Assembly (NCBI RefSeq): GCF_023684385.1
Contig: NZ_JAGSOJ010000001.1
Coordinates: forward strand, 682,001-746,000
Direction of reading: 5' to 3'
Source of the DNA: Oceanirhabdus seepicola
Lineage (GTDB): Bacteria; Bacillota; Clostridia; Clostridiales; Clostridiaceae
Length of the DNA stretch: 64,000 bases
Shown here: in pieces, positions 54,189 through 63,209 of the stretch
How positions within the stretch are numbered: position 1 is the stretch's first letter
Layout of the letters: each line of letters starts with the position of its first letter
Made by a program: the position numbers and the translations under genes
Notes under the pieces: generated by a model
The model's database searches: none
Seen by the model: the letters and a program-made list of their open reading frames with translations, nothing else
What the model was told of the DNA's origin: nothing

Positions 54189-54266
54189 TATGATAGGAAA
54201 GTTCAACTTTTTTTCATATGGAGCAGAACTGTTAGGTGGAAATATTTAATATTGTTTCTTTGTTTT

Positions 54267-54356
54267 AAATGTAACATTAAGAAATCTTAATGTTACATTT
54301 AAGAAATTTTAATGTTGATTTGAGATAATTTTAATGTTAAGCTGTTAAACTATGTT
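54267..54356 (+). promoter_or_regulatory. Promoter and phased response-regulator boxes of the dlt-like cassette
   Basis: TTAATGTT occurs at 54287, 54309 and 54331, exactly 22 bp apart, and inverted (AACATTAA) at 54274. The first copies form a perfect 16-bp-arm inverted repeat (54267-54300). The third box lies at the -35 position of a -10-like TATGTT (54351-54356). Start codon of the cassette at 54377. Confidence 0.65.
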
Positions 54357-54376
54357 CAAAGCTTGGAGGTGAGATT

Positions 54377-55054
54377 GTGAAAGCATTAGCAATAATAAAA
54401 GATATTGATGTAAATTATGCAGAACAATTAAAAATATCTTTAATCCCCAAAGAAAGACAAGATCGTGTTGCACTTTTTACTGATAAACTAACAAAAGAAC
54501 GATTTTTGGCAGTGGAACAATCTGCTTCCCAATTTGCCGCCATCAGCTTTGGTATTCCTGTTTCGAATTTTAGCGGAGGTATCGGAGAAAAACCTTACTT
54601 TAAGGATTATCCAGATATCTCAGTAAGTCGTTCCTACGCAGGGGAGTATATTGTTATCGCCGCTGAGCGTCAATTCAGTATTGGTGTTGATTGCGAAGAG
54701 GTACAAGATTTTAATAGTAATATCGCAAAATATTTTTTTACCCATAAAGAACGAAAATATATTGAATCATCAAAAGATAGAAATACTGCATTTACCGTGA
54801 TATGGACAAGAAAAGAGAGCTATATAAAATGTATGGGAAGAGGAATAGATTATCCTATTAATACAATTGATGTAACACCAATAAAGGATATAGAGAATAT
54901 TCCTGGTAATAAACCAATTTTTTCTGAAAATGAAAAAATAAATAATTATTATATTAATAGTTACATTTTTGAAAAAATTGTCATATCTATTTGCAGTGAG
55001 AATAATGATGTATTTCCTATAATAGATCAAATTTATGAAGGAGTAATCAGATGA
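54377..55054 (+). CDS. 4'-phosphopantetheinyl transferase (Sfp type)
   Basis: 225 residues, starting with GTG (GGAGGTGAG upstream). Mg-binding IGVDCEEV with Asp105, FFTHKERKYIE, and WTRKESYIKCMGRG with Lys146/Glu147. It attaches the pantetheine arm of CoA to a carrier protein; the carrier encoded at 56578 is the natural client. First gene of a five-gene operon; its end overlaps the ligase gene by 4 nt. Canonical dlt operons do not include their own such enzyme. Confidence 0.92.
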   Translation: MKALAIIKDIDVNYAEQLKISLIPKERQDRVALFTDKLTKERFLAVEQSASQFAAISFGIPVSNFSGGIGEKPYFKDYPDISVSRSYAGEYIVIAAERQFSIGVDCEEVQDFNSNIAKYFFTHKERKYIESSKDRNTAFTVIWTRKESYIKCMGRGIDYPINTIDVTPIKDIENIPGNKPIFSENEKINNYYINSYIFEKIVISICSENNDVFPIIDQIYEGVIR

Positions 55055-56562
55055 ATAAAACAATACTTGATTTTTTTGATAAAACAGTAAGCTTGTATCC
55101 TCAAAATATTGCTGTTGGTGATAGTGATTCTGAGATTACCTATAAAGCTCTACAAGAAAAGGCTAGAGTAATAGGTACTACAATTGCAGAAATTGGTTTT
55201 ATAAAAAACCCTATTGCAATTCTTATGAAACGTAATATTAATGTTACTGCTGCTATGTTAGGAGTCTTGTATAGCGGGAATTTTTATGTAGTTCTTGACT
55301 GTGATACGCCTTTTGAAAGACTCGCAAAAATAATGGACACTCTTTCACCAGCAGCAGTTATCTATGAATCAGAATTCCATGAGGTTGTTAATCGTTTTGA
55401 AGTAGAATTGTATAAGATGGATTTTGAAAAAATTATGAAGACCCAAATAAATAGTGAGTTGCTTGAAAAAGTTCGTTCTCAGATTCTTTCAACTGACCCT
55501 GCATATTCAATATTTACATCAGGTTCAACAGGAAGTCCAAAAGGTGCTTTGCTTACTCATTTGAATGTTATCAGTTATATTGATTGGTTTATTACATGTT
55601 TTAAGATAGATGAACAAACTGTATTCGGTTCACAGACACCTCTTTATTTTAGTATGTCAGTTACTGATATGTTTGCATCATTTTTTACAGGAAGTGCATA
55701 CCAGATGATTCCTAAGGAGTTTTTCACATTCCCTGTAAAGCTTGTTGAATTTATGAATGAACGTAGGATAAATGCAATCTATTGGGTTCCAACAGCTCTA
55801 GGAATTGTCACCAAATTTGATTTGTTTAAATATTGTAAACCTCAGTATCTTGAAAAAGTGTTGTTTGCTGGAGAGGTTATGCCCGTAAAATATCTTAATT
55901 ATTGGAAAAAGTATTTTCCACATTTATTGTATGCTAATCTTTTTGGGCCTACAGAAACCACAGATATATGTGCATATTACATTGTTAATCGTGAGTTTTT
56001 AGAAACACAGACTTTACCAATAGGCATACCTTGCAGTAACTGTCGTTTGTTTGTCCTTGATGAAAAAGCAGCTGAAGTACCAAGAGGATTAGAGGGAGAA
56101 CTTTATGCTTCTGGGCCGTTTATTGCTAAGGGATATTACAATAATAAAGAAAAGACTGCTGAGGCATTCGTGCAAAATCCTTTACACAATGATTATCAAG
56201 AAATAGTTTATAAAACAGGTGACTTGGTTAGACAAAATGAAAATGGAGAGTTTGAGTATATAGGTCGAAAAGATTTTCAGATAAAACATATGGGCTATCG
56301 TATTGAAACAGGAGAGATAGAAGCGGCTTTCGGAGCGGTAGAAGGAATAGAGTTGACTATTTGTATTTATGACAGTAAAAATGACAAGTTAATATTAGCT
56401 TATGAAGGTGATGAACAGATTACAAGTGTTCTTAAATTAAACTCTGAAAAATCACTACCAGAATATATGCGGCCACATGATTATAAAGCTTTTGAAATTT
56501 TCCCTAAAAACCCAAATGGAAAGATAGACAGAAAACAAATAAAAAATATTATTTTAAATTAA
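55051..56562 (+). CDS. DltA-like amino acid adenylating ligase
   Basis: 503 residues, the length of DltA. Adenylation motifs: FTSGSTGSPKGAL (A3), LFGPTETT (A5), GELYASGPFIAKGYY, YKTGDLVRQ (A7), IGRKDFQIKHMGYRIETGEI (A8), NPNGKIDRKQI with the A10 Lys. It should activate an amino acid with ATP and load it onto the carrier protein. D-alanine is likely from overall similarity to DltA, but the pocket residues were not checked. Confidence 0.88.
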   Translation: MNKTILDFFDKTVSLYPQNIAVGDSDSEITYKALQEKARVIGTTIAEIGFIKNPIAILMKRNINVTAAMLGVLYSGNFYVVLDCDTPFERLAKIMDTLSPAAVIYESEFHEVVNRFEVELYKMDFEKIMKTQINSELLEKVRSQILSTDPAYSIFTSGSTGSPKGALLTHLNVISYIDWFITCFKIDEQTVFGSQTPLYFSMSVTDMFASFFTGSAYQMIPKEFFTFPVKLVEFMNERRINAIYWVPTALGIVTKFDLFKYCKPQYLEKVLFAGEVMPVKYLNYWKKYFPHLLYANLFGPTETTDICAYYIVNREFLETQTLPIGIPCSNCRLFVLDEKAAEVPRGLEGELYASGPFIAKGYYNNKEKTAEAFVQNPLHNDYQEIVYKTGDLVRQNENGEFEYIGRKDFQIKHMGYRIETGEIEAAFGAVEGIELTICIYDSKNDKLILAYEGDEQITSVLKLNSEKSLPEYMRPHDYKAFEIFPKNPNGKIDRKQIKNIILN

Positions 56563-56577
56563 AAGGAGTAGATAAAA

Positions 56578-56805
56578 ATGGAAAAAATATATGAGATTCT
56601 TTCAAAAATAATACCAGGAGTAGATTACAAAAAGGCAACTAATTTAGTAGACGGTAAAATATTAACATCACTTAATATTGCAGGGCTTGTAGCAAGGCTT
56701 AACTATGAGTTTGAAATTGAAATAACACCAATTCATCTTATACCTGAAAATTTCAATTCAGTAGAAAATATATATAAGCTAGTAATATCCCTTGATGGTG
56801 AATAA
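56578..56805 (+). CDS. DltC-like carrier protein with altered phosphopantetheine motif
   Basis: 75 residues. Four-helix carrier fold. The attachment Ser is Ser31 in GKILTSLNIAGLVARL; the Asp that normally precedes it (DSL) is Thr here. The rest fits: EFEIEITPIHLIPENFNSVE, then IYKLVISL. Reads AGGAG before its start, 15 nt behind the ligase gene. Confidence 0.82.
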   Translation: MEKIYEILSKIIPGVDYKKATNLVDGKILTSLNIAGLVARLNYEFEIEITPIHLIPENFNSVENIYKLVISLDGE

Positions 56806-56810
56806 TTGAT

Positions 56811-58364
56811 ATGGCATATTTTATTCTAATATTATTAATAATTTTTACCATTGTAACTACTATAATTTATGCTGTTTGTCCATACAAACAGCGTTATATT
56901 ATATTACTAGGGTCAAGTCTTGTATTCTACGGGATTTTCTGTGGATTTGGAACAATATTTCTTATAGTGACTATTTTGACATCATATTCTGCAGCGATAA
57001 TAATAGATAAGATTCCTGAAAAATACAATTTTGAAGGACTTATAAAAAAAGAAAGAAAACAACTGAAGGCAAAAATTAAAAATAAAAAACGAATTATTTT
57101 AGCATTATATGTGATTATTAATATAGGGATTCTATTAACTTTAAAGTATTTTAATTTCTTTGCATCATCAAGTACGGGGATACTTGGCTGGTTAGGAATA
57201 ACTGTTTCAGCTCCAGTAATAAAAATTGCTCTGCCACTTGGAATATCTTATTATACTTTACAGTCAATTAGTTATGTAGTTGATGTTTTAAGAGGTAAGT
57301 TTCCAGCTGAGAAAAATATTTTAAAAATAGCTTTATTTATAAGTTTTTTTCCACAAATGCACGAAGGACCCTTTGGAAGATATGATTCTCTCATATCTCA
57401 GATGACAAGTGGAGAGCAGATTAAGATTAATAACCTATATAACGGTATCGGGCGTATGTTTTGGGGAATGTTCAAAATATTTATGGTTGCAAACCGTGCT
57501 GCTATTATATCCGATGCGGTCTTTAAAAACCATGAATCTTATGGTGGATTCACGGTTATTCTAGGCGTGATTACATATACAATACAATTGTATGGTGAAT
57601 TCTCTGGATATATAGATGTAGCAACTGGGGTGGCTAAAATATTTGGTATTGGACTGGCTAAGAATTTTGAAATGCCATTCTTGGCATTAAATGTAGGAGA
57701 TTTTTGGCGTAGATGGCATATCTCTTTAGGAGGTTGGTTTCGTGATTACATTTTCTACCCTATTTCAACTTCCAGAGTATTGATGAACCTAGTAAAGAAT
57801 CTGCCAACTTTTTTTGCTAACTTATTAACAATAACAATTCCCTTGTTTTTTGTTTGGTTTTTAACTGGACTTTGGCATGGTGCTAGTTCAAAATATATCC
57901 TTTACGGACTTTACTATTTTGTACTTATGATTATATTTAATTTGATTTCACCTTTTGTAGATAAAGTATTAATAAAGAATAATATAGATTCTGAAAATAG
58001 GCTTATCAAAGGATTTAGAATCACAAAAACGCTTTTACTTGTTGGTATAGGGATGCTTATGTTTCGTGCAGAAAACTTATTTGTTTTTCGTCAGATGATA
58101 GGTTCTATTTTTTCAAAAGGTGCAGTGTTTCACCTTCTTAGCGTTATAGACCATAAAGATTTGATGATTTTTGTCCTTTCATTTATAGTAATATTGCTTT
58201 CTGCAGTTATGAAGTTAAAAGGGGTTAATATAGAAAACAAATTTGATGCTCTTTCATCTTATAAGAAATACTGGATTTGCTTTTGTATGTTTTGTATTGT
58301 AGTTATTTTCGGTGCATACGGGTTAGGCTATGTTCCACCTGATCCTATTTATGGAGGTTTCTAA
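56811..58364 (+). CDS. DltB-like MBOAT O-acyltransferase
   Basis: 517 residues with about eleven membrane helices. Active-site region FLTGLWHGASSKYILYG with His356; upstream FWRRWHISLGGWFRDYIFYP, the second conserved MBOAT segment. It should move the activated group from the carrier across the membrane to a wall or membrane polymer. Starts five nt after the carrier gene's stop. Confidence 0.9.
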   Translation: MAYFILILLIIFTIVTTIIYAVCPYKQRYIILLGSSLVFYGIFCGFGTIFLIVTILTSYSAAIIIDKIPEKYNFEGLIKKERKQLKAKIKNKKRIILALYVIINIGILLTLKYFNFFASSSTGILGWLGITVSAPVIKIALPLGISYYTLQSISYVVDVLRGKFPAEKNILKIALFISFFPQMHEGPFGRYDSLISQMTSGEQIKINNLYNGIGRMFWGMFKIFMVANRAAIISDAVFKNHESYGGFTVILGVITYTIQLYGEFSGYIDVATGVAKIFGIGLAKNFEMPFLALNVGDFWRRWHISLGGWFRDYIFYPISTSRVLMNLVKNLPTFFANLLTITIPLFFVWFLTGLWHGASSKYILYGLYYFVLMIIFNLISPFVDKVLIKNNIDSENRLIKGFRITKTLLLVGIGMLMFRAENLFVFRQMIGSIFSKGAVFHLLSVIDHKDLMIFVLSFIVILLSAVMKLKGVNIENKFDALSSYKKYWICFCMFCIVVIFGAYGLGYVPPDPIYGGF

Positions 58365-59314
58365 TGAAAAAAGTAAAAATCATCTTAACTGTTTCTTGCT
58401 GTTTTTTGGTTACAGCTATTTTGTATGTATATTTATGCCTTATTTTTTCTCCAAAATCAATTCATGATTCTGGTGGTACAACCTATTATAGAGGTATGGG
58501 TTTTCTTGCTGAGCCTAGGAATTCAATTGATGTAATGCTATATGGAAATTCGGATATTTATTCTGGATTTGCACCTGCAAAATTGTTTAAGAAGTATGGT
58601 TATACATCATACACTTCTGGTACTGCATTGCAGACAATTGGTGATATAAATTGTTTGCTCAAGAAAACACTTAAGACTCAGGCACCAAAAGTAGCTATCC
58701 TTGAAGTTGACTGCCTTTATGAAAAAAGAAATAAAGCTATTAATGATTCCAATTTTTTGTTTGCTCCTTTTGTGTTTCATGTAAGATGGAAAGAACTTAG
58801 ATTAAGTGATTTTTATACAATACCTGATCGAACTAAAAAATATGATATAACTAAAGGTTTTGTTCATTCCAATCAGATTAACAAATATCAGGCTGTCAAT
58901 TACATGGGTAATGAAAATGCAAACCCTCTACCTATACCTAAGCGAAATCTAAGACAACTTAAAAACTTTATTGAGACATGTAGAATGAATAATATTGAAA
59001 TAGTTTTTCTAGAACTGCCTAGTGCATCTTCATGGAATTATGCAAAACACAATTTCATTAAGGATTTATCAAAGGGTTTCAATATACCATTTATTGACCT
59101 TAATGTTAAAAAAATTAATTTCGATATTGATTTCTCAAGAGATTTCAGAGATAAGGGAGACCATATGAATGTTTTCGGTGCTGAAAAAGCAACAACATAT
59201 ATTGGAGAATATTTAAACGATAAATACAGTTCAATTTTATCTGATAAACGTAGCTATAAAGAGTATGCTTATTGGCAGGATGTTGTAGACCACTATAGAA
59301 GGAGCAATAATTGA
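58364..59314 (+). CDS. DltD-like SGNH hydrolase-fold protein
   Basis: 316 residues, shorter than typical DltD (~390). One N-terminal membrane helix (6-30). MLYGNSDIYSGFAP with Ser63, and RDKGDHMNVFGAEKA with Asp263/Asp266 and His267 give the SGNH-type catalytic set. Likely faces outside and takes part in the last acyl-transfer step. Start overlaps the MBOAT stop (TAATG); last gene of the operon. Confidence 0.82.
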   Translation: MKKVKIILTVSCCFLVTAILYVYLCLIFSPKSIHDSGGTTYYRGMGFLAEPRNSIDVMLYGNSDIYSGFAPAKLFKKYGYTSYTSGTALQTIGDINCLLKKTLKTQAPKVAILEVDCLYEKRNKAINDSNFLFAPFVFHVRWKELRLSDFYTIPDRTKKYDITKGFVHSNQINKYQAVNYMGNENANPLPIPKRNLRQLKNFIETCRMNNIEIVFLELPSASSWNYAKHNFIKDLSKGFNIPFIDLNVKKINFDIDFSRDFRDKGDHMNVFGAEKATTYIGEYLNDKYSSILSDKRSYKEYAYWQDVVDHYRRSNN

Positions 59315-59474
59315 TTTTACATGGACAAGTAAAAATGAATTACGTTATATTTAACAGATAGTTATAGCGTACAGAATCACTTGACATATAATATTGTAAT
59401 AATGGTTATATCATAGATTATACCAGGAAGGATAGTTTTATATTAAAGTTTTTTTACGATTCTTGTATCACCAC

Positions 59475-59497
59475 AGTTTGTACGAAAGGTACAAACT
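59475..59497. repeat. Hairpin at the right edge of the cassette
   Basis: AGTTTGTAC/GTACAAACT arms with loop GAAAG, 24 nt before the duplicated DUF4358 segment begins. The rest of 59315-59514 holds TTGACA at 59381 but no gene. Confidence 0.5.
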
Positions 59498-59514
59498 CCT
59501 CTCAATTCCATTTA

Positions 59515-59706
59515 ATGAGGTTTGAAAACTATGTTCCAAAGAACTATGAAATGGTTGAAAATCACCTATTAAAAACAAAAGGAAACTACATTATATTAGC
59601 TATATCAGAAGATACTGAGAAAGTAGACGAAATATTTGAGAATACTTTTAAAAAAAAATTATGTTTTGGTTGTTTAAACTCCCTGCTTGAGCAGGGAGTT
59701 TTTTAA
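59515..59706 (+). pseudogene. Truncated second copy of the DUF4358 lipoprotein gene
   Basis: From 59521 to 59653 the DNA is about 93 % identical to 50758-50890. It encodes FENYVPKNYEMVENHLLKTK and ISEDTEKVDEIFENTF without signal peptide or the first 120 residues. A short insertion of A changes the frame at the end, so it reads on into the terminator. It marks a duplication that brackets the 51.2-59.3 kb cassette. Confidence 0.85.
59676..59705 (+). terminator. Terminator after the DUF4358 remnant
   Basis: Perfect 11-bp stem AAACTCCCTGC and complement, loop TTGA, then TTTTTT. Confidence 0.85.
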
Positions 59707-59765
59707 TCTTAGGGTTTCCTAGCAAAGCACTCACATTACACTTTTTAAGTCTATCCACTTTTGTT

Positions 59766-59785
59766 TTCGACAGGTGCCTGTCACC
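59766..59785. repeat. Palindromic repeat GACAGGTGCCTGTC, copy 2
   Basis: Identical 20-bp copy of 44429-44448. Here it lies 13 bp beyond the end of the S41 peptidase gene. Confidence 0.7.
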
Positions 59786-59797
59786 CTGCTGAGAACT

Positions 59798-61117
59798 CTA
59801 GGGTGTCTTATTTAGTATTCTTTCAAGTACAGGATCTCTGTTTTCCATATAATCTTTAATAGTTACTTCTACATTAATATCTGGATTTAGTGAATCCAGA
59901 TCATCTTCAATCAGTTTATAATAATTTGATGAATAAGCAACTGTTATGTTAGAATTTTCTAAAGAAAACCTTTTAGTCTCACCATAATGATTGGGTTTGC
60001 CACCAGTACCTTCCCCTACTAAAGTGGCATTTGTATTTTTCTTAGCATAAATAGCTCCTTGTAAACCTGAAGAAATTGTGTCTCTACCAATTATAACGAA
60101 TAATTTATCTGCCTCATTCATTTGCTTCTCTACTACAAAAATCCTATCAATGAAACTTCTCAGATACTGTTCATCGCCTCCAAAATTATTGCGCAAATCT
60201 ATAACAAATTTTTCTGCTTGATTTTCATTAAGTACATCAAATAATTCTATTCTAAACTCATCTATAGGTTTATCCTCCATCTCATAGCAAACATTATACT
60301 TAAAATACAATGTTTTTGAATCATGTAAATATTCGTACCAATAATTTTGATCTGAATTTTTTCTATATAAAGGCATCTCTTTATTATCATTTATTACCCA
60401 TTCAGTGTTTTCTTCCATAGCTTGCGATTTAATATCAATATTAACTAAATTGCCTTCACAATCTTTAAAAGTGAAAATCGCACTCTCAGTATTTTCAAGT
60501 AAATTTAATCCATGTAATATTTCAGGCAAACCTATATATCTGGGTAAGTTACTTTTAACCCATTGCGAATTCTCGTGTGAGATTATTTTGGTAATTTCTT
60601 CAATAACATCATCAATATTTTTTCCATTAATACTTACAAGTTGGTTATATAAAATATTTTCATAGTTTTTACTAGTGTTTGTTACGTATATATTTTTTTC
60701 GAACCAGTAAAATTTCAGTGGAAATTTCTTTCCAACTCCATATCTAATGCTTGTATGAGCATCACCAACAGAAGCAACAATCTTATAAAAACCAATCTTA
60801 ATTTGATCATCATTTAAATATGGTATTTCTTTTTTAAAATTTTCTATTTGTTTTTCAAAATTATCTTTGGTAATATTAAAAAATAAGTTCTTATGTTTTT
60901 TAGGTAACTCAGTTGCAAAATAATCAATATCCTCAATCCATTGTTCATCTGATAGTTGCCTATTTATACTTTCTTTTACTTCTTGCTGACTTTTATTAAC
61001 TTCAGATTCTAAATTTGTGCTTTGAGCTTGTTTACTATTCGCTCATGAAAATATAGAACTGGCAATAATAATTGTACTGCATATTAACGCTATGCTTTTG
61101 ATTTTATTAGTTTTCAT
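59798..61117 (-). pseudogene. S41-family peptidase lipoprotein interrupted by one TGA in the lipobox
   Basis: From ATG 61117 (GGGAGG upstream) to the stop at 59798 there are 439 sense positions with a single TGA at codon 25 (61045-61043). It stands exactly where a lipobox Cys is expected: MKTNKIKSIALICSTIIIAS, then SIFS-stop-ANSKQ. I checked the frame through to 60530 and found no other stop. The rest is an S41/Tsp-like hydrolase: SVGDAHTSIRYG, FVIDLRNNFGGDEQYLRSFI, IGRDTISSGLQGA with the likely nucleophile Ser, LVGEGTGGKPNHYG. A TTG at 60529 gives a shorter open frame of 243 residues that would lack the first half. Confidence 0.8.
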
Positions 61118-61144
61118 TAATTTATATTCCTCCCTTAAAACTTG

Positions 61145-61750
61145 CTAATATTCCTTATTACTTTTCTTATCCGCTTCTATTGCATCGATAGCTTCCTTAC
61201 ATTTATATTCAAGTTTTCCAAAAGTATCTATTATATACTTACTAGGTTTTTTAGGTAATGCTTTGCTCTCTTCATAAATCGAGAAAGTTACTCCTAAATT
61301 AATTTTCGTAATTTCTTCAAAATTAGCTAGATGCTTTTCATCTACAGAACCATAATGGCATTTAAAATATTCTTCAAACTCATTTAAGTAGAAAAATAGC
61401 TCCATCAAGTCTATAGAAAAATTAGGATTTACTCTTCTCCATTCACCACTTTCACTACTTATAGACCATAACTCACTCTCAGTTTCTTCAAGTTTTTTCA
61501 TTACAAATCTACGGTCTTCTTTTTCATTAGAATATATCTTTTGACTTTCAACAAGTTCTTTGTTTAAATCATCCAATATCCTATTGGTACTTTCCGAAAT
61601 ATTTATAACACTATATCTCAAGAAAAAATCATTATTTTTTAATAGTTTTTCCTTTTCTTCTTTCATATTTATATATAAATTTAAGAGTACAATATTAAAT
61701 ATAATAGATATAATTATTACACTCTTCTTTGCTATTTTTGAATTTTTCAT
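61145..61750 (-). CDS. Membrane-anchored coiled-coil protein, unknown function
   Basis: 201 residues from the ATG at 61750 (GGGAGG upstream). One N-terminal helix (VIIISIIFNIVLLNLYI) then an outside domain with a charged helical stretch (LDDLNKELVESQKIYSNEKE) and ESELWSISSESGEWRRVNPN. It lies 27 nt before the S41 gene start and is probably in the same transcript. Family not recognised. Confidence 0.65.
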   Translation of the reverse strand: MKNSKIAKKSVIIISIIFNIVLLNLYINMKEEKEKLLKNNDFFLRYSVINISESTNRILDDLNKELVESQKIYSNEKEDRRFVMKKLEETESELWSISSESGEWRRVNPNFSIDLMELFFYLNEFEEYFKCHYGSVDEKHLANFEEITKINLGVTFSIYEESKALPKKPSKYIIDTFGKLEYKCKEAIDAIEADKKSNKEY

Positions 61751-61908
61751 ATAAATATATCCTCCCAATGTAAAAAGTAACCAACCATCATAGACTCAAG
61801 AAGCTCTTCATACGCTGCTTCCATAAAACAAAACAATACATCCCCTCTGAAATCAAAGGAAATGCATTGCTTTTATTTTTAATATACAGTTTCATCTTTA
61901 CGTACTGA

Positions 61909-63207
61909 TTAAATTTTCCCTGAAATAGTTACTCCTTTAGATTGAATCCATGGCAATATAGAATCACCAAAGTTTACTCTTTCACTAGATATATCAACTA
62001 TATCATTGAATAAATCATATAAATTCCCTGAAATCATAGTTTCAGTTATAGCATGCTTTATTTCTCCATTTTCAATATAGAAACTATTTTTAGCAACACC
62101 TGAAAAATCACCATTACTATTTGGGTATCCCCCTGAGAACCTTCCAACAAGAATTCCCTTCTTAGTATTTTTAACCATTTCTTCAAAAGCTTTATCTCCT
62201 GGTTCAACTACAAAAATCTCCCCTGAGTTCTTAGCTCGTTCTTTACCGGTCTTGTTAGCACCGTATAATCCTAAAACAAATGATTTTAAAACCCCTTTTT
62301 CTATGATTGAAAAATCTTCTGCTTTGAATCCATCTCTTGTTACAAAATGACCATTTGAAATCTCATCACTAGTAGGATTTGAGCTAAATGTAAGCTTTTC
62401 ACTTGCAACCTTTTCATTCAAACTATCCTTTAATCTGCTAGTTCCACTTATAAGTGATCCGTCTCCTAAAAATATTGCATTGTAATAATATAAAAAAGCA
62501 CCTAAACAATCTGGTGTTATTATAATATCACCAACAAATTTTTCTGGAAGTGGTTTTGCATCTAATTCTTGAACAGATTGAGCCATTAAAGTTCTTATTG
62601 TTCCAAGCTCTATAAGTTCTTTTCCAATTTCCTTTAAAGACATACCTGTATAATTGAATGAAGATGTTTTCTTTCCATCTTTAGCAGTAAACATTACGCT
62701 CAATCCATACTGCCCTTTGTTTGTAACAAAGTCAACTCCATTTGTGTTGCTAAAGTATTGCTTTGATACTGTAAACTCAAATATAGATTCCTCGAATTTT
62801 ATTTTTGGGAACTCTTTAGCTACTGCTTCACTTAAACCCTTTGATAACTCAAGCATTTTCTCTAATTCTGGTTCACTATTTCCAGCATTAAACTCTTCTG
62901 ACTGTTGATTTGGAGCTATATCATTTGCTTCATCAGGCTGAGATGAGTTACTTAGATCAATTGCATTGGCAATAGCCTCATCTATCGCTTCTTTATTAGT
63001 TTTATTTATTGATATACTTCCAACTTTTTTATCATTGATAACTTTTATATTTAATGAGCTATCCATTGTTGTTCTAAGTAATGATATTTCTCCATGATTT
63101 ATGTTAAACTCATATTTATCACTAGCAGTATATACACATTCCCCTTTGTCTATCCCCTTATTTGTGATAGCTTGTAGGCAATAATTAGTTATTTCTCTTC
63201 CCTTCAT
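61909..63207 (-). CDS. TldE/PmbA-like metalloprotease subunit (pair 2)
   Basis: 432 residues. PmbA-type fold with FSSNPTSDEISNGHFVTRDG, IVEPGDKAFEEMVKNTKKGI, LVGRFSGGYPNSNGDFSGVA, no HExxxH. It follows the second TldD gene by two nt. The pair differs from the one at 39642-42229, so this genome has at least two TldD/E systems. Confidence 0.87.
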   Translation of the reverse strand: MKGREITNYCLQAITNKGIDKGECVYTASDKYEFNINHGEISLLRTTMDSSLNIKVINDKKVGSISINKTNKEAIDEAIANAIDLSNSSQPDEANDIAPNQQSEEFNAGNSEPELEKMLELSKGLSEAVAKEFPKIKFEESIFEFTVSKQYFSNTNGVDFVTNKGQYGLSVMFTAKDGKKTSSFNYTGMSLKEIGKELIELGTIRTLMAQSVQELDAKPLPEKFVGDIIITPDCLGAFLYYYNAIFLGDGSLISGTSRLKDSLNEKVASEKLTFSSNPTSDEISNGHFVTRDGFKAEDFSIIEKGVLKSFVLGLYGANKTGKERAKNSGEIFVVEPGDKAFEEMVKNTKKGILVGRFSGGYPNSNGDFSGVAKNSFYIENGEIKHAITETMISGNLYDLFNDIVDISSERVNFGDSILPWIQSKGVTISGKI

Positions 63208-63209
63208 AA

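Noticed and set aside
61043..61045. TGA codon as possible selenocysteine
   Set aside because: It lies in the signal-peptide lipobox, where Sec is not expected, and no SECIS-like hairpin directly follows.
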